Shown here in pieces: positions 53,419 to 63,450 of a DNA stretch of 64,000 nucleotides. Location of the stretch: assembly GCF_947502395.1 (NCBI RefSeq), contig NZ_CANMZM010000002.1:496001-560000 (forward strand), read 5' to 3'. The notes beneath the pieces are model-generated. The model did not search any database, was not told where the DNA came from, and saw nothing but the letters and a program-made list of their open reading frames with translations. The number at the start of each line of letters is the position of its first letter. Position 1 is the first letter of the stretch. This DNA comes from an uncultured Erythrobacter sp. GTDB taxonomy: Bacteria; Pseudomonadota; Alphaproteobacteria; Sphingomonadales; Sphingomonadaceae. Position numbers and translations under genes: made by a program.

Positions 53419-53574
53419 CTCTATCTCTCTCCAACGCAGTCGCTCGATTTAGGCGAGCCGACTGAAAACAGTCCCTTGCGGCAACCTAACGAAGCGCTTG
53501 CTGCGCTCAAGCGATTTCGTGACGGAACATGCGCTAGCGCTTGATTGGATGAGGCCAAGGCTTGAAACTGGCAC

Positions 53575-53603
53575 AAAAAAAGGCGGCGGGAAAACCCGCC
53601 GCC
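53575..53603 (-). terminator. Intrinsic terminator downstream of the M23 peptidase gene
   Basis: ggcggcggg (53582-53590), loop aaaa, cccgccgcc (53595-53603): a perfect 9-bp stem. On the minus strand it is followed by seven T (complement of 53575-53581). It ends the M23 peptidase transcript. Confidence 0.92.
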
Positions 53604-53694
53604 CAATCTCGGACACCCTCTCCAATGTCCGACCCGCTTCCAGGCGGGCATCTTTTACCCACTCGAAAGTGGGCCATAATTCAAATTACGAGAC

Positions 53695-54429
53695 TTACTC
53701 TCCGCCAGCACCAACCCGACGACGTCCTGGAAGGATTTTGCTCTCCGCTTCCACAACCCGGGTCTCTTGTCTGTCGGCTACCATATAGTGAACGGGATTA
53801 ACTGCAACCCCGTCAACGCGCACTTCATAATGAAGGTGCGGGCCAGTCGACCAGCCAGTCGATCCCACATAACCAATGACTTCGCCTTTCTCTACGCGAT
53901 CGCCTGCGGCAACAGCGAGACGCGAAAGGTGCGCGTAGCGGGTTTCCAGCTCTGCGCCATGGTCGAGCTTGATATAAAGGCCATAACCGCGGCCCCAGCG
54001 CGCCAGTTCAACAATGCCATTTGCGGTGGCATAAACCGGTGTTCCTGTCGGTGCCGCGAGATCAACGCCCTTGTGCATACGGCGTCCACCCCGAACAGGG
54101 TGGTTGCGCATGCCAAAGTTGCTGGTCATCCGTGCACCATTGACGGGCGTCAGAGAAGGTACGGAAACAGTAGGACGCTCAAACACAGGGACGGGTTCGC
54201 TTTGCGGTGTTGACTTCGCGCCTTCAATCGAAGTCCAGCTGGCAAACAACTCGCGGAAGCGCTCATCGCCATTGGCGAGTGTTTCGGCCTGCGCTTCACG
54301 CACTGGTGCCGTCACATCGGCAGCCGTATTGGCAGAAGAATTGGCATGTGCGGCCGGGCTGAAAAGAAGCGTCGTCGCAGCGCACACGGCAGCGATTGCT
54401 TTCGAAATGGGACGCAATAGCGTGCTCAT
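53695..54429 (-). CDS. M23 family peptidoglycan endopeptidase (LytM domain)
   Basis: A 244-residue exported protein. After a signal peptide (ISKAIAAVCAATTLLFSPAAHA) comes a 60-residue linker and the LytM domain: GMRNHPVRGGRRMHKGVDLAAPTGTPVYA (His and Asp zinc ligands), YGLYIKLDHGAELETRYAHLSRL and GPHLHYEVRVDG (HxH). It should cut peptide cross-links in the periplasm. Length is ordinary for short M23 proteins. It is a single-gene unit with its own terminator. Confidence 0.92.
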   Translation of the reverse strand: MSTLLRPISKAIAAVCAATTLLFSPAAHANSSANTAADVTAPVREAQAETLANGDERFRELFASWTSIEGAKSTPQSEPVPVFERPTVSVPSLTPVNGARMTSNFGMRNHPVRGGRRMHKGVDLAAPTGTPVYATANGIVELARWGRGYGLYIKLDHGAELETRYAHLSRLAVAAGDRVEKGEVIGYVGSTGWSTGPHLHYEVRVDGVAVNPVHYMVADRQETRVVEAESKILPGRRRVGAGGE

Positions 54430-54587
54430 GTAAACCCGATCCTATCCGGCGGTTAGCGCCACTCACAATTTCCCCGCGCCAATGTTTTGTTCTTTAAGTG
54501 AGGGTGCAAACCTCAAACAGCTTGGGGAGAATCCAAGTCCCTCTCAATGGCCTTGAACTCGTACGAGCTTGTTATCGGTGTGATTCG

Positions 54588-55379
54588 TTAAACTGCAATG
54601 TCTTCGTAAAAGTCCCGCGACAAACCGGCTGCAAGGCGCGCTGAGTCGTTGAACGGAGGTTTTACGGGGCCTCTGAAATGCTTGCGCACGAGGGATTTCC
54701 AAGCAGATTCGGGTGACTCGCCTGAATCTGCGACGACCCGTAAAAAGTGTTTGGTGCCAAAACCAACATGGCGAATCTCGTCGTCAAGTATACGTGCCAG
54801 AATGCGCGCACCGTGCTCATCCCCTACGGCCTTGACCCGCTCAAGCGTAGCCGGAGTAACATCCAAACCACGTGCTTCGAGGACCATTGGGACCACCGCC
54901 AACCGCGCCGCAACATCATGCCGCGTTTCATGCGCCGCCTCCCACAACCCACCATGCGCCGGCAGTGCGCCATAGTGGCTGCCTAGGCTCTCAAGCTTGC
55001 GCGCAAGCAGCGCAAAATGCATCGCCTCATCGGCCGCGACGGAGAGGAAATCAGAAACAAATTCCTCGCCCATCTCACCACCGAAACGCCCTGCCATATC
55101 GAGGGCGAGATCAATTGCTACAAATTCGATGTGGGCGAGCGAATGCCAAAGTGCAATGCGGGCCCGTTCGGACCCAAACTTCCCGCGCTTGGGCATTTTG
55201 TTGGGCGGGAGGAGCTCCGGATGCTTCGGCCTTGCTGGCTCATCCGGCATCGAGGCATCAAAGGAAAAGGCAAGCGAACCCTGCCGCCAACGCCGCGCCA
55301 CATCGCGGGTTGCAAAACACTTGGTGCGCGGATCGCCCGTCAAGAGCGCATCGCGAATGGCAGAGGCGACCGATTGCAT
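54588..55379 (-). CDS. DUF455 ferritin-like protein
   Basis: A 263-residue ferritin-like diiron candidate. Helical motifs HSLAHIEFVAIDLALD, ADEAMHFALLARKLESLG and DDEIRHVGFGTKHF carry the E/ExxH-type metal ligands. The function of the family is not established; some relatives are annotated as tRNA or fatty-acid hydroxylase-like. It starts 6 bp after the bcp stop on the same strand and is probably the last gene of glnE-bcp-DUF455. Confidence 0.87.
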   Translation of the reverse strand: MQSVASAIRDALLTGDPRTKCFATRDVARRWRQGSLAFSFDASMPDEPARPKHPELLPPNKMPKRGKFGSERARIALWHSLAHIEFVAIDLALDMAGRFGGEMGEEFVSDFLSVAADEAMHFALLARKLESLGSHYGALPAHGGLWEAAHETRHDVAARLAVVPMVLEARGLDVTPATLERVKAVGDEHGARILARILDDEIRHVGFGTKHFLRVVADSGESPESAWKSLVRKHFRGPVKPPFNDSARLAAGLSRDFYEDIAV

Positions 55380-55385
55380 AAGAAG

Positions 55386-55859
55386 TTAAAGCGCCTTTGC
55401 CGCTGCCAATACTTCCTCAGCGTGCCCTTTGACCTTCACCTTGTTCCAAATCTGCGCAATCTTACCATCCGCGCCGATAAGATAGGTGGTGCGGACCATG
55501 CCCATATAGGTTTTGCCGTACATCTTCTTTTCCGTCCAAATGCCCAACGTGTCAGAAAGTCCGCCTTCCTCTGCATCGGTTGCAAGCGGCGTGGTCAGAT
55601 CATGCTTTGCGATGAAGTTCTGGTGCTTTTTCGCGCTGTCCTTGGAAATGCCGAGCAGTTCTACGCCCGCTCCATCGAACGCGCCTTTCAGGGCGGTGAA
55701 GTCTTTCGCCTCGGTAGTGCAGCCGGGCGTGTTGTCCTTGGGATAAAAGAACAGCACCAATTTCTTTCCTGCAAAATCGGATGGTTTCACCGTGCCTCCG
55801 TCGGGGGATTCCATCGCGATATCTGGGAGCGTATCGCCGGCGGCAGGAAAATCGGTCAT
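55386..55859 (-). CDS. bcp: Peroxiredoxin, BCP/PrxQ type
   Basis: A 157-residue thiol peroxidase. The peroxidatic Cys47 lies in PKDNTPGCTTEAKDF. The resolving Cys at +5 found in E. coli Bcp is Lys here, so this is a one-Cys or differently resolved type. Three bases separate it from glnE upstream and six from the DUF455 gene downstream; all three are likely one transcript. Confidence 0.92.
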   Translation of the reverse strand: MTDFPAAGDTLPDIAMESPDGGTVKPSDFAGKKLVLFFYPKDNTPGCTTEAKDFTALKGAFDGAGVELLGISKDSAKKHQNFIAKHDLTTPLATDAEEGGLSDTLGIWTEKKMYGKTYMGMVRTTYLIGADGKIAQIWNKVKVKGHAEEVLAAAKAL

Positions 55860-55862
55860 CGT

Positions 55863-58586
55863 TCAAATCTCCAAGGTCTCTTCAAATGTCTGTGTCCAGC
55901 AGCGGTCAACGCACCTCCGTGCAGAAGCCACATTGGCGAGAAGCTCAGCGTAGCTAGTGCACCTACAGGCACGTGCAAGAGCTTTCGCGGCGGCAGGTGG
56001 GGGTTCTTTGCCTTCGGGGGCAAGCAGCCGTCCTGCGACGAGCACATCAGTCATAAGGTCGTAAGCGGGCCAAAGTTCCCTCTCAAGGAGGTCTAGATCG
56101 ATCATCGCGGGGATGGCCAACGCAAAATCCGGAGATAGCATCGCCGGGTGATCGCTCGCGCGGCTTGCTGCGTGCCGCAGCTGGAGAAAGTGGATGAGGA
56201 ATTCCACATCAACCAGCCCGCCGCGCAGGAGCTTCACATCGAGCTCTCCTTTGGGATGCTTGTGCTCGGCCATATCGCTTCGCATTTTTAGCACGTCGGC
56301 CTTGAGCTTTGCCGGATCACGGGTTTTGCATTGGGTGTCGGCAATCACCTCCTCCACTTTAGCCCGCGCCGCGTCAGAGCCCGCCAGCACGCGTGCCCGG
56401 TTGAGCGCCATATGCTCCCAAGTCCAAGCGCTTTCGCACTGATATTTTGCGAAGGCTTCAACTGAAACCGCAAGCGGCCCCTGCTTGCCTTGCGGCCTCA
56501 GCCTTGTGTCCACGTCGTAGAGCGCGCCTTGGGCGGTTGGCACCGAAAGCGCCGCGCTTACTCTGGTGGCCAGCCGATTGTAGTATAACGTCGCGCCAAG
56601 CGGCCTTGCGCCATCCGATTCGGCCGAAAAATCGCCAGAAAAGAGGTAGATCATATCAAGATCGGAGGCTGGCGACAGAGCGCCCCCGCCAAGCCTGCCA
56701 AGCCCAACAACAATCAGCTCGCTATCGGCCAGATAGCCGTGCGCCCTTGCGAACTCAGCCTGCGCGCCTTCAAGCCCGGCTGTGATTGCTGCCTCAGCGA
56801 TCTGCGAAAGTGCAGCGGCAATGCGCGATGGTTTGTGTTCCGCCTCAAGCAGGCTAATCGCGAGAGTAAAGCGTGCCTCGGTGATGACCTGGCGGATGCA
56901 ATCCAGCTTAGCTTCATAGTCTTCGCGTTCCGCGCCATCATGTATCTGCTGAAGCGTGCGCGCATAGGTATCGCTGAAATCAATCGGCTCGCGCTCAAGC
57001 AGAACATCGATCGTTTCGGGCCGTTGTGCAAGCGTGTCCGCCAGGATCGACGAAAGGGTAAGCGCTGAAACCAATCGCTCCAACAACGTCGGTTCGGCGC
57101 GAAGCAATCGGAACAGTGTAATTGCGCTCTGCGTGCGCTCAATAATGCACTGGAAACGCGAAATCGCGCGCGGCGGATCATCGCTTTTAGCTACGGCCTC
57201 AAGAAAGAGCGGAAGCAGACGATCAAACGCTTCGAGCGCTTGGGGAGAACGGATTGAGGCATAACGTCCGTCGCGCCAACCCTCGATCCGCTCGGCCAGT
57301 GTTTCAGGCTCAGCGAACCCCATTTGAGCGAGAGCACGCGCGCGCTCATCAGGCTGCGGGGCTGGAGGTGCTGGTTCGGGATCTTGTCCGATAAGCTCAT
57401 CATAAATCGCACCGGTTTGGGTGGTCAGCTGAGCCAGTTCCTCAATAAGATCCGCACCGCTGCCCAGGCCATCAAGCCACGCGACCTGGTCCAGCTTTTC
57501 TCCGTCTGGAAGGATATGGGTCTGCCGATCTTCGACCATTTGCAAGCGGTGCTCGATCACGCGCAGGCGGTCATAGCCCTCGCCAAGAATATGCGCATGA
57601 GAACTCTCGATCCGCCCCGCTGCAGCAAGCGCATCGAGCGCATCGCGCGTGCCGCGGACTCGTAAGGATGGGTCGCGTCCACCATGAATAAGCTGATGGG
57701 TTTGAGCGAAGAATTCGATCTCACGGATTCCCCCACGCCCGCGCTTGACATCGTAGGCGGGGCCGGGGCGTTCAGGTCCAAGATAGTCTGCACGAATGCG
57801 CAGAGTCAGTTCGCGAATTTCTTCAACCGCGCCAAAGTCGAGCTTCTGACGCCATACGAAGGGAGCGATTTCGGTAAGGAATGCCTCGCCAGATGCAATA
57901 TCTCCAGCGGCTGCGCGCGCCCGAATGAAAGCAGCGCGCTCCCATGCGAGCGCTTGGCCTTGATAATGGGTGATCGCCGAGGCCAGAGGCACCGCCAATG
58001 GGCTGATTTCACTCGCGGGGCGAAGCCGCAGATCGACCCGCTGCACATACCCTTCGACCGTGTTTTCTGAGAGCAACTTCACGATTGCCCTCGCGTACCG
58101 CTGCGCCACTTCACCTGGCTCATCCCTAGAGCGGCGGGGAAGGGTTTCCGGGTCGTAGAGCAGGATGGGATCAATGTCGGAGGAGTAATTGAGTTCGCTT
58201 GCGCCTTGCTTCCCCAAAGCCAGCCCGATCATGCCGTCACAGCGATCCTCGCCTGTGCGCTCCGCAATGACCGTCCGGATAGCTTTGTCGAGCGCAAAAT
58301 CGGCAAAGCTGCTCAATTCCCCCAGAACGCGGGAAAGCGAGAAAGCTCTGGCAAGGTCAGCAATCGCGAGCGCGGTTGCGAGGCCCAATCGATGGCGACG
58401 CAGGCCAATGCCTGCGTTCTCATGATTCCCACGGGCTCGCGACCACGCAAGCGCGTCTTCGCCCTTGCCCGAGGCGAGCAGCTCTTCCAACGCAGGCTGT
58501 CGATCCAGTGAGCGCGCCAGAAAAGGCGCATGAGCGCGGGCCCTTTCCAACGCTCCTTTCCAATCCATCTCACCCGAACTCGTCAT
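55863..58586 (-). CDS. glnE: Glutamine synthetase adenylyltransferase / adenylyl-removing enzyme
   Basis: A 907-residue bifunctional enzyme that adjusts glutamine synthetase activity by adding or removing AMP, with PII as signal. Two nucleotidyltransferase domains are visible: LALGKQGASELNYSSDIDPILLY near residue 145-170 and VVGLGRLGGGALSPASDLDMIYLF near 640-665. KRGRGGIREIEFFAQ and KLLRGGLVDVEFLIHFLQLRH mark the paired regulatory segments. The ATG at 58586 is chosen; a GTG at 58595 and an ATG at 58568 are alternatives. It heads a unit with bcp and a DUF455 gene, and is divergent from the agmatine deiminase gene. Confidence 0.94.
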   Translation of the reverse strand: MTSSGEMDWKGALERARAHAPFLARSLDRQPALEELLASGKGEDALAWSRARGNHENAGIGLRRHRLGLATALAIADLARAFSLSRVLGELSSFADFALDKAIRTVIAERTGEDRCDGMIGLALGKQGASELNYSSDIDPILLYDPETLPRRSRDEPGEVAQRYARAIVKLLSENTVEGYVQRVDLRLRPASEISPLAVPLASAITHYQGQALAWERAAFIRARAAAGDIASGEAFLTEIAPFVWRQKLDFGAVEEIRELTLRIRADYLGPERPGPAYDVKRGRGGIREIEFFAQTHQLIHGGRDPSLRVRGTRDALDALAAAGRIESSHAHILGEGYDRLRVIEHRLQMVEDRQTHILPDGEKLDQVAWLDGLGSGADLIEELAQLTTQTGAIYDELIGQDPEPAPPAPQPDERARALAQMGFAEPETLAERIEGWRDGRYASIRSPQALEAFDRLLPLFLEAVAKSDDPPRAISRFQCIIERTQSAITLFRLLRAEPTLLERLVSALTLSSILADTLAQRPETIDVLLEREPIDFSDTYARTLQQIHDGAEREDYEAKLDCIRQVITEARFTLAISLLEAEHKPSRIAAALSQIAEAAITAGLEGAQAEFARAHGYLADSELIVVGLGRLGGGALSPASDLDMIYLFSGDFSAESDGARPLGATLYYNRLATRVSAALSVPTAQGALYDVDTRLRPQGKQGPLAVSVEAFAKYQCESAWTWEHMALNRARVLAGSDAARAKVEEVIADTQCKTRDPAKLKADVLKMRSDMAEHKHPKGELDVKLLRGGLVDVEFLIHFLQLRHAASRASDHPAMLSPDFALAIPAMIDLDLLERELWPAYDLMTDVLVAGRLLAPEGKEPPPAAAKALARACRCTSYAELLANVASARRCVDRCWTQTFEETLEI

Positions 58587-58696
58587 AAGTGGCACACTTG
58601 GCCAAGCTGCTTGCGACCCGCAAGGCCATCTGCAAGAGAAAGGTATTAGTTTCTGCGAGAATTATTGCCGTGAAACCTGGACAAAAGGCCTGTTTG

Positions 58697-59662
58697 ATGC
58701 CGCCTGAATGGGCAAGCCAGGATTGGCTTTGGATCGGTTTCCCGCATTTGGCCGAGGAATGGCCCGGGTTTCTCGAACTTGCGCAGAAGCAGATTGCTGC
58801 CTTCGCCAATGCAGTCGCGGAAAGCGGGCAAGAAGTGCGCCTTTTGGTTCGCGATGGCGCAAACGCAGCGCGTGCACGGACGCTTGTAAGCGGGGCCGTA
58901 AGGATTGAACCACGCGCCCATGGGGATATCTGGCTGCGCGATACTGGGCCCTTGATTGTGAGCGGGCTCGAAGGACGCGAAGCGCGACGCTTCGGTTTCA
59001 ACGGCTGGGGCGGAAAATTCCAAATCGAGGGCGACCAGGAAATCGGAGAGGAGCTTGCGCACGATGCTGGCTTGCCGCTCACGACATCACCGATGATCCT
59101 TGAAGGTGGTGCGGTCGACGGAGACGGTACTGGACTTGCCGCAACGACGGAGCAGTGCCTCCTGAACCCAAATCGCAATCCGAGTATGAGCCGTGAGACC
59201 ATAGAAGCAGAACTTCAACGCGCCCTTGGTTTTAGCCTAGTACTTTGGCTCGGCGATGGGCTTATCAACGATCACACAGACGGCCATGTCGACAACCTTG
59301 CACGTTTTGTTGGCCCGAACCGACTGGTTGTGCCCGAGGCGACCGGGGCGGGCGATCCCAACGCTTCGATCTACGCTGATGCAAAGGCTCGCGCGGAAGA
59401 CTTCGGTGTGGAGGTCGTCACTATCCCTTCTCCCGGTCTTGTTATCCGCGACGGTGCAATTGAGCCCGCGAGCTACGTCAATTTTTCGGTAACCACGCAT
59501 TTGGTGGTGGTCCCAACCTTCGGATCACCGAATGATAAGGCGGGCGTGAAAGCCATCGCAGCGCTTTTTCCGGATAGGGAGACGATTGGTCTACCTGCCG
59601 ATGCAGTCCTCGCAGGCGGCGGCGGGTTTCACTGTGCAAGCCAGCAAATGCCCTCGGCTTAG
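58697..59662 (+). CDS. Agmatine deiminase family protein
   Basis: A 321-residue guanidino-modifying enzyme that converts agmatine to N-carbamoylputrescine. The active-site set is intact: Asp82 (GDIWLRDTGP), His193 and Asp195 (NDHTDGHVDN) and nucleophile Cys313 (GGGGFHCAS). The core begins MPPEWASQDWLWIGFPH at the ATG 58697; the frame extends to 58589 without clear family sequence. N-carbamoylputrescine amidase (aguB) is not adjacent. Confidence 0.88.
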   Translation: MPPEWASQDWLWIGFPHLAEEWPGFLELAQKQIAAFANAVAESGQEVRLLVRDGANAARARTLVSGAVRIEPRAHGDIWLRDTGPLIVSGLEGREARRFGFNGWGGKFQIEGDQEIGEELAHDAGLPLTTSPMILEGGAVDGDGTGLAATTEQCLLNPNRNPSMSRETIEAELQRALGFSLVLWLGDGLINDHTDGHVDNLARFVGPNRLVVPEATGAGDPNASIYADAKARAEDFGVEVVTIPSPGLVIRDGAIEPASYVNFSVTTHLVVVPTFGSPNDKAGVKAIAALFPDRETIGLPADAVLAGGGGFHCASQQMPSA

Positions 59663-59709
59663 GGGTTAAATTAACACTTCGTTAGAGAATTGCCGCGAAA
59701 CTGCCCGAC

Positions 59710-59844
59710 ATGGCTCAGGCAATCGCACTTTCACGCAAGACAGTTGGCGCAGTCCAAGCGCGTCAAATAGAATTGCTGAGCAGCGTAGGAGTGCTGGCAT
59801 GTGCCGCCGCGCTCATATTTGCCGGCCAACCCTTTCCCATTTGA
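59710..59844 (+). CDS. Possible 44-residue membrane peptide
   Basis: An ATG at 59710 opens MAQAIALSRKTVGAVQARQI, then ELLSSVGVLACAAALIFAGQPFPI and a TGA. The second half is a plausible membrane helix (SVGVLACAAALIFAG). It lies in the 265-bp gap before the DUF1223 gene. No good ribosome-binding site is seen and no family is recognised. It may be a real small protein or chance. Confidence 0.35.
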   Translation: MAQAIALSRKTVGAVQARQIELLSSVGVLACAAALIFAGQPFPI

Positions 59845-59927
59845 GTTAGCCGAACGGCGAAAGCGTAACCTTCTGACAATTCAACGCGAAGTCCTCTTTG
59901 ACGATGTGTTAGAGGGAAAACGAGGCC

Positions 59928-60674
59928 GTGCGTTCTTGTGTTCAAGGCATTTTGATAGTTGGCGCTGCTATTTGCGCTGGGTTGGTGTTGCTACCCGGAA
60001 GCAGCGGCGCCCAAACTTTTGACGACCTGTCAGAACCCGTCCTGATCGAGCTTTTCACCAGTCAAGGATGCTCATCCTGCCCTCCTGCGGATCGATTAGC
60101 GGAGCGCCTCAACCAAGAAGAGGGGCTGGTCGTTATTTCGCGGCCTGTCACCTATTGGGACCGTCTCGGCTGGAAAGACACCTTGGCCAGCCAGGAAAAC
60201 ACTGACCTTCAGTATGCTTATGCCGAGCGCGGCCTAGTCGGGTACAGTGGCGTTTACACCCCGCAGTCTGTTGTATCTGGCCGGTTCGGAGAGATCGGGT
60301 CGCGGGAGCGCGCGCTCCGCCGCAAGATCGCACAAGGTGCGAGCATAAGGGAGGCGGTCATTCGGGTGCGCGGCGATACTGACAAAGGCTTCGGAATTGG
60401 CCTCGCTGGAGAAACTCAAGGGCAAGCCGAACTCGTGCTGATCGGGGTGGATAGACAAGCTGCGATTGACATAGGCCGTGGCGAAAACCGTGGTCGACGG
60501 ATTGCCTACACCAATGTCTTGAAGAACGAACGCCGACTGGCGCTTTGGCAAGGCGGCCAAGCAAGCCATGTGCTGGAAGCCAATGCGCTCGATATTCGCG
60601 GGGCAGACCGCTATGCTCTCATCCTTCGCGAAGTGAACGCTGGACCCGTTCTGGCCGCGCGTTGGCTGAACTAA
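59928..60674 (+). CDS. DUF1223 thioredoxin-fold protein
   Basis: A 248-residue exported protein with signal peptide (GILIVGAAICAGLVLLPGSSGA). The DUF1223 core PVLIELFTSQGCSSCPPADRLAERL holds a CxxC pair in a thioredoxin-like fold; YWDRLGWKDTLAS and YTPQSVVSGR are further family signatures. The exact role is unknown; redox activity in the periplasm is plausible. Start is a GTG at 59928. Its stop overlaps the converging TauE-type gene by four bases. Confidence 0.87.
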   Translation: MRSCVQGILIVGAAICAGLVLLPGSSGAQTFDDLSEPVLIELFTSQGCSSCPPADRLAERLNQEEGLVVISRPVTYWDRLGWKDTLASQENTDLQYAYAERGLVGYSGVYTPQSVVSGRFGEIGSRERALRRKIAQGASIREAVIRVRGDTDKGFGIGLAGETQGQAELVLIGVDRQAAIDIGRGENRGRRIAYTNVLKNERRLALWQGGQASHVLEANALDIRGADRYALILREVNAGPVLAARWLN

Positions 60675-61414
60675 GTCAATTTTATCAAAGCCGCGATCGC
60701 GGCTGCGAACAGCACCACTCCAACGCATGCCCGCCACACAGGGTCGCTAACTTTGCCAAAGGCAAGGCTCCCCAACCAATTGCCGAAGAGTACCAGTGGG
60801 AAAAGCGCGAGGCCCAGCACGACGATGCGCCATTTGAGGACACCGATTGCCGCTCCCGATCCGATCCCTGCCATGGCCGCAATTCCAAATATGCCGATCA
60901 TCGATGCCTTGGCAGTGAGGCGCGGGATGTCACGGCCAACATAGTAAGGCACCACCGGAGGTCCGGGCATCGCGGCGAAGCCAGTGAGCACGCCTGCCGA
61001 GAGACCCACTGCTCCGGTGGTTATGGGCCCCGGTTGTGCCGCGCCGCGCTTTGGCAAGAGGATCGCGAAGAACGCCGAAAGCGCGATGAGAGCGATAAGC
61101 AATCTCGCCAATCCTTGCGGCGTCGCATCTAGCAAGATCAGCCCCGGAGCCGTTGCCAGCATCACTAGCGCGCCGATCACAAAAGCGCTTCTCTCAGCCT
61201 CTCGCAGGATCATGCGGATCTCCGTCAGAGCCAGAAGCCCCGCCATAATGTTGATCGCTAGCACCGCCTCAACCGGGGTCAGCGCCAGCGCGAGGATCGG
61301 CACCAGCAAGATGCCAAAGCCAAACCCCGTCAGTCCGCGAATGAACGCTGCGCCAAGGGTGGCCGCAACCGCAACCGCGATTTGCACCGCGCTAAACCCA
61401 GCGAGGAACTCCAA
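60671..61414 (-). CDS. TauE/SafE-family (sulfite exporter-like) membrane protein
   Basis: A 247-residue permease with about eight helices. FIRGLTGFGFGILLVPILALAL and GLSAGVLTGFAAMPGPPVVPYYVGR are the two repeated TauE motifs. Likely an anion or organosulfonate exporter, with no substrate evidence. The frame begins with a TTG at 61414 three bases after the thrS stop; no ATG is available, so start use is uncommon and efficiency may depend on read-through from thrS. The 3' end overlaps the DUF1223 gene. Confidence 0.83.
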   Translation of the reverse strand: MEFLAGFSAVQIAVAVAATLGAAFIRGLTGFGFGILLVPILALALTPVEAVLAINIMAGLLALTEIRMILREAERSAFVIGALVMLATAPGLILLDATPQGLARLLIALIALSAFFAILLPKRGAAQPGPITTGAVGLSAGVLTGFAAMPGPPVVPYYVGRDIPRLTAKASMIGIFGIAAMAGIGSGAAIGVLKWRIVVLGLALFPLVLFGNWLGSLAFGKVSDPVWRACVGVVLFAAAIAALIKLT

Positions 61415-61417
61415 AGC

Positions 61418-63403
61418 TTAGGTGACCAAATCCGGCGCCGTCGCCGCTTTGGTCAGCATCGCAATCGCCTCATCAAGCGAGAGAACCTTCTGATCCTTTT
61501 CACCCAGAGTGCGGATTGCAACCGTACCCTCTTCCTCTTCGCGCTTACCCACGATCAAGAGGTGCGGGACTTTAGCCAGTGAGTGCTCGCGGATCTTGTA
61601 GTTGATTTTCTCATTGCGAAGATCGCTGGAAGCGCGAATGCCAGCCGCTTCCAGCTTGGTCAGCACACGGTTCGCATAGCCATCTACGTCTGAGACAATC
61701 GGCGCCACGACTGCCTGCATCGGCGCAAGCCATACGGGCAGACGGCCTGCAAAATGCTCGATCAATATGCCGATGAAGCGCTCATATGACCCGAAGATCG
61801 CGCGGTGCAGCATGACGGGGCGGTGCTTCTCACCATCCTCGCCAATGTAGGTCGCATCCAAGCGATCCGGCAGCACGCGGTCCGATTGGATCGTGCCCAC
61901 CTGCCACGTGCGCCCAATCGCATCCGTGAGGTGCCATTCCAGCTTTGGCGCATAAAACGCGCCCTCGCCGGGGAGCTCCTCCCATTCGAGGCCATTGGCG
62001 GTTAGCGCATCGCGCAGTTCTTGCTCCGCCTTGTCCCAATCCGCGTCCGAGCCAAAGCGTTGCTCAGGCCGCAGAGCGAGCTTGATTTTATACTCAAAGC
62101 CAAAGTCGCGGTAGACCTCGTCAGCAAGCGTGATGAAGGCTTGGACCTCTTCGACAACTTGATCTTCGGTGCAGAAGATATGGGCATCGTCCTGCGTAAA
62201 CTGGCGCACGCGCATCAATCCGTGGAGCGCGCCGTGCGGCTCGTTGCGGTGACAGCAACCCATCTCACCCAGCCGGATCGGCAGATCGCGGTAGGACGTG
62301 ATGCCCTGCTTAAAAACCAGAACGTGCGCGGGGCAGTTCATCGGTTTTAGAGCCATCCAATCGGCATCCTTGGAGATGATGTCGCCTTCATCCTCGGTGT
62401 TGGGCACCTCATCAGGGATGACGAACATATTCTCGCGGTACTTGCCCCAGTGGCCCGACTGTTCCCATTGGCGCGCGTCCATCACCTGCGGCGTCTTGAT
62501 CTCGCGGTAGCCAGCGCCGTCCATCTTGCGGCGCATGTACGCCTCAAGCTCACGCCAGATGCGATAGCCCTTGGGGTGCCAGAACACGGACCCATGCGCC
62601 TCTTCCTGAAGGTGGAACAGGTCCATCTCGCGGCCAAGCTTGCGGTGGTCGCGTTTGCCTGCTTCCTCAAGATTATGAAGGTGCTGCTTAAGCTGCTTCT
62701 TGTTCAGCCACGCGGTGCCGTAGATGCGCGTGAGCTGCGCATTGCGTTGGTCGCCGCGCCAATAAGCGCCAGCGGTCCGCATAAGCTTGAAGGCTTGCGG
62801 GTCAAGTTTCCCGGTGCTCGCCAAGTGCGGCCCGCGGCACATATCGAGCCAGTCATCGCCCGACCAATAGACCGTCAAATCCTCGCCCTCTGGCAGTTCC
62901 TTGGCCCACTCAGCCTTAAACGCTTCGCCCTCGGTTTCCCACTTGGCGATGAGGTCATTGCGCGACCAAACTTCGCGACGCAGCGGTTTGTCCGCTTTGA
63001 TGATCTCGCGCATCTTCTCTTCGATGGCCGGCAAGTCTTCGAGGCCAAAGGGCTCACGCGTGGCCGGCGCCATCACGTCGTAATAGAAGCCATCATCGGT
63101 GGCAGGACCAAAGGTGATCTGCGTGCCGGGCCAAAGCGCCTGAACTGCCTCTGCCAGAATATGCGCAAAGTCATGGCGCACCAGTTCAAGCGCGTCCGCC
63201 TCATCCTTGGAGGTGATCAGCGCCAGCTCGCTATCTCCCTCGAAAGGACGGCCAATATCGCGCACTTCGCCGTTCACGCGCGCGGCAAGAGCGGCCTTGG
63301 CAAGGCCCGGGCCGATAGCGGCAGCGACATCATACGGCGTGCTACCCGCTTCCATCTCGCGCACAGAGCCATCGGGAAGGCTGATCTTAAGCAGTTCGGT
63401 CAT
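61418..63403 (-). CDS. thrS: Threonyl-tRNA synthetase
   Basis: A 661-residue class II synthetase. An N-terminal TGS domain (about 1-62) leads to an editing domain with [18 protein letters not shown] (His77, His81). The catalytic core has the zinc ligand Cys357 in MNCPAH, then [32 protein letters not shown]. The C-terminal anticodon domain contains RRxEE-style segments ([17 protein letters not shown]). The ATG at 63403 is used; a GTG one codon upstream is possible. Its 200-base leader encodes a Thr-run peptide and an attenuator-like structure. tauE follows after 3 bp. Confidence 0.96.
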   Translation of the reverse strand: MTELLKISLPDGSVREMEAGSTPYDVAAAIGPGLAKAALAARVNGEVRDIGRPFEGDSELALITSKDEADALELVRHDFAHILAEAVQALWPGTQITFGPATDDGFYYDVMAPATREPFGLEDLPAIEEKMREIIKADKPLRREVWSRNDLIAKWETEGEAFKAEWAKELPEGEDLTVYWSGDDWLDMCRGPHLASTGKLDPQAFKLMRTAGAYWRGDQRNAQLTRIYGTAWLNKKQLKQHLHNLEEAGKRDHRKLGREMDLFHLQEEAHGSVFWHPKGYRIWRELEAYMRRKMDGAGYREIKTPQVMDARQWEQSGHWGKYRENMFVIPDEVPNTEDEGDIISKDADWMALKPMNCPAHVLVFKQGITSYRDLPIRLGEMGCCHRNEPHGALHGLMRVRQFTQDDAHIFCTEDQVVEEVQAFITLADEVYRDFGFEYKIKLALRPEQRFGSDADWDKAEQELRDALTANGLEWEELPGEGAFYAPKLEWHLTDAIGRTWQVGTIQSDRVLPDRLDATYIGEDGEKHRPVMLHRAIFGSYERFIGILIEHFAGRLPVWLAPMQAVVAPIVSDVDGYANRVLTKLEAAGIRASSDLRNEKINYKIREHSLAKVPHLLIVGKREEEEGTVAIRTLGEKDQKVLSLDEAIAMLTKAATAPDLVT

Positions 63404-63450
63404 CACAAGTATCCGTCTCGTTTGACGCGCGCCTTAGGACATGATGGCGC

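Noticed and set aside
54560-54569. ctcgtacgag palindrome downstream of the M23 gene promoter region
   Set aside because: Ten bases only, no neighbouring regulator and no second copy; likely chance.
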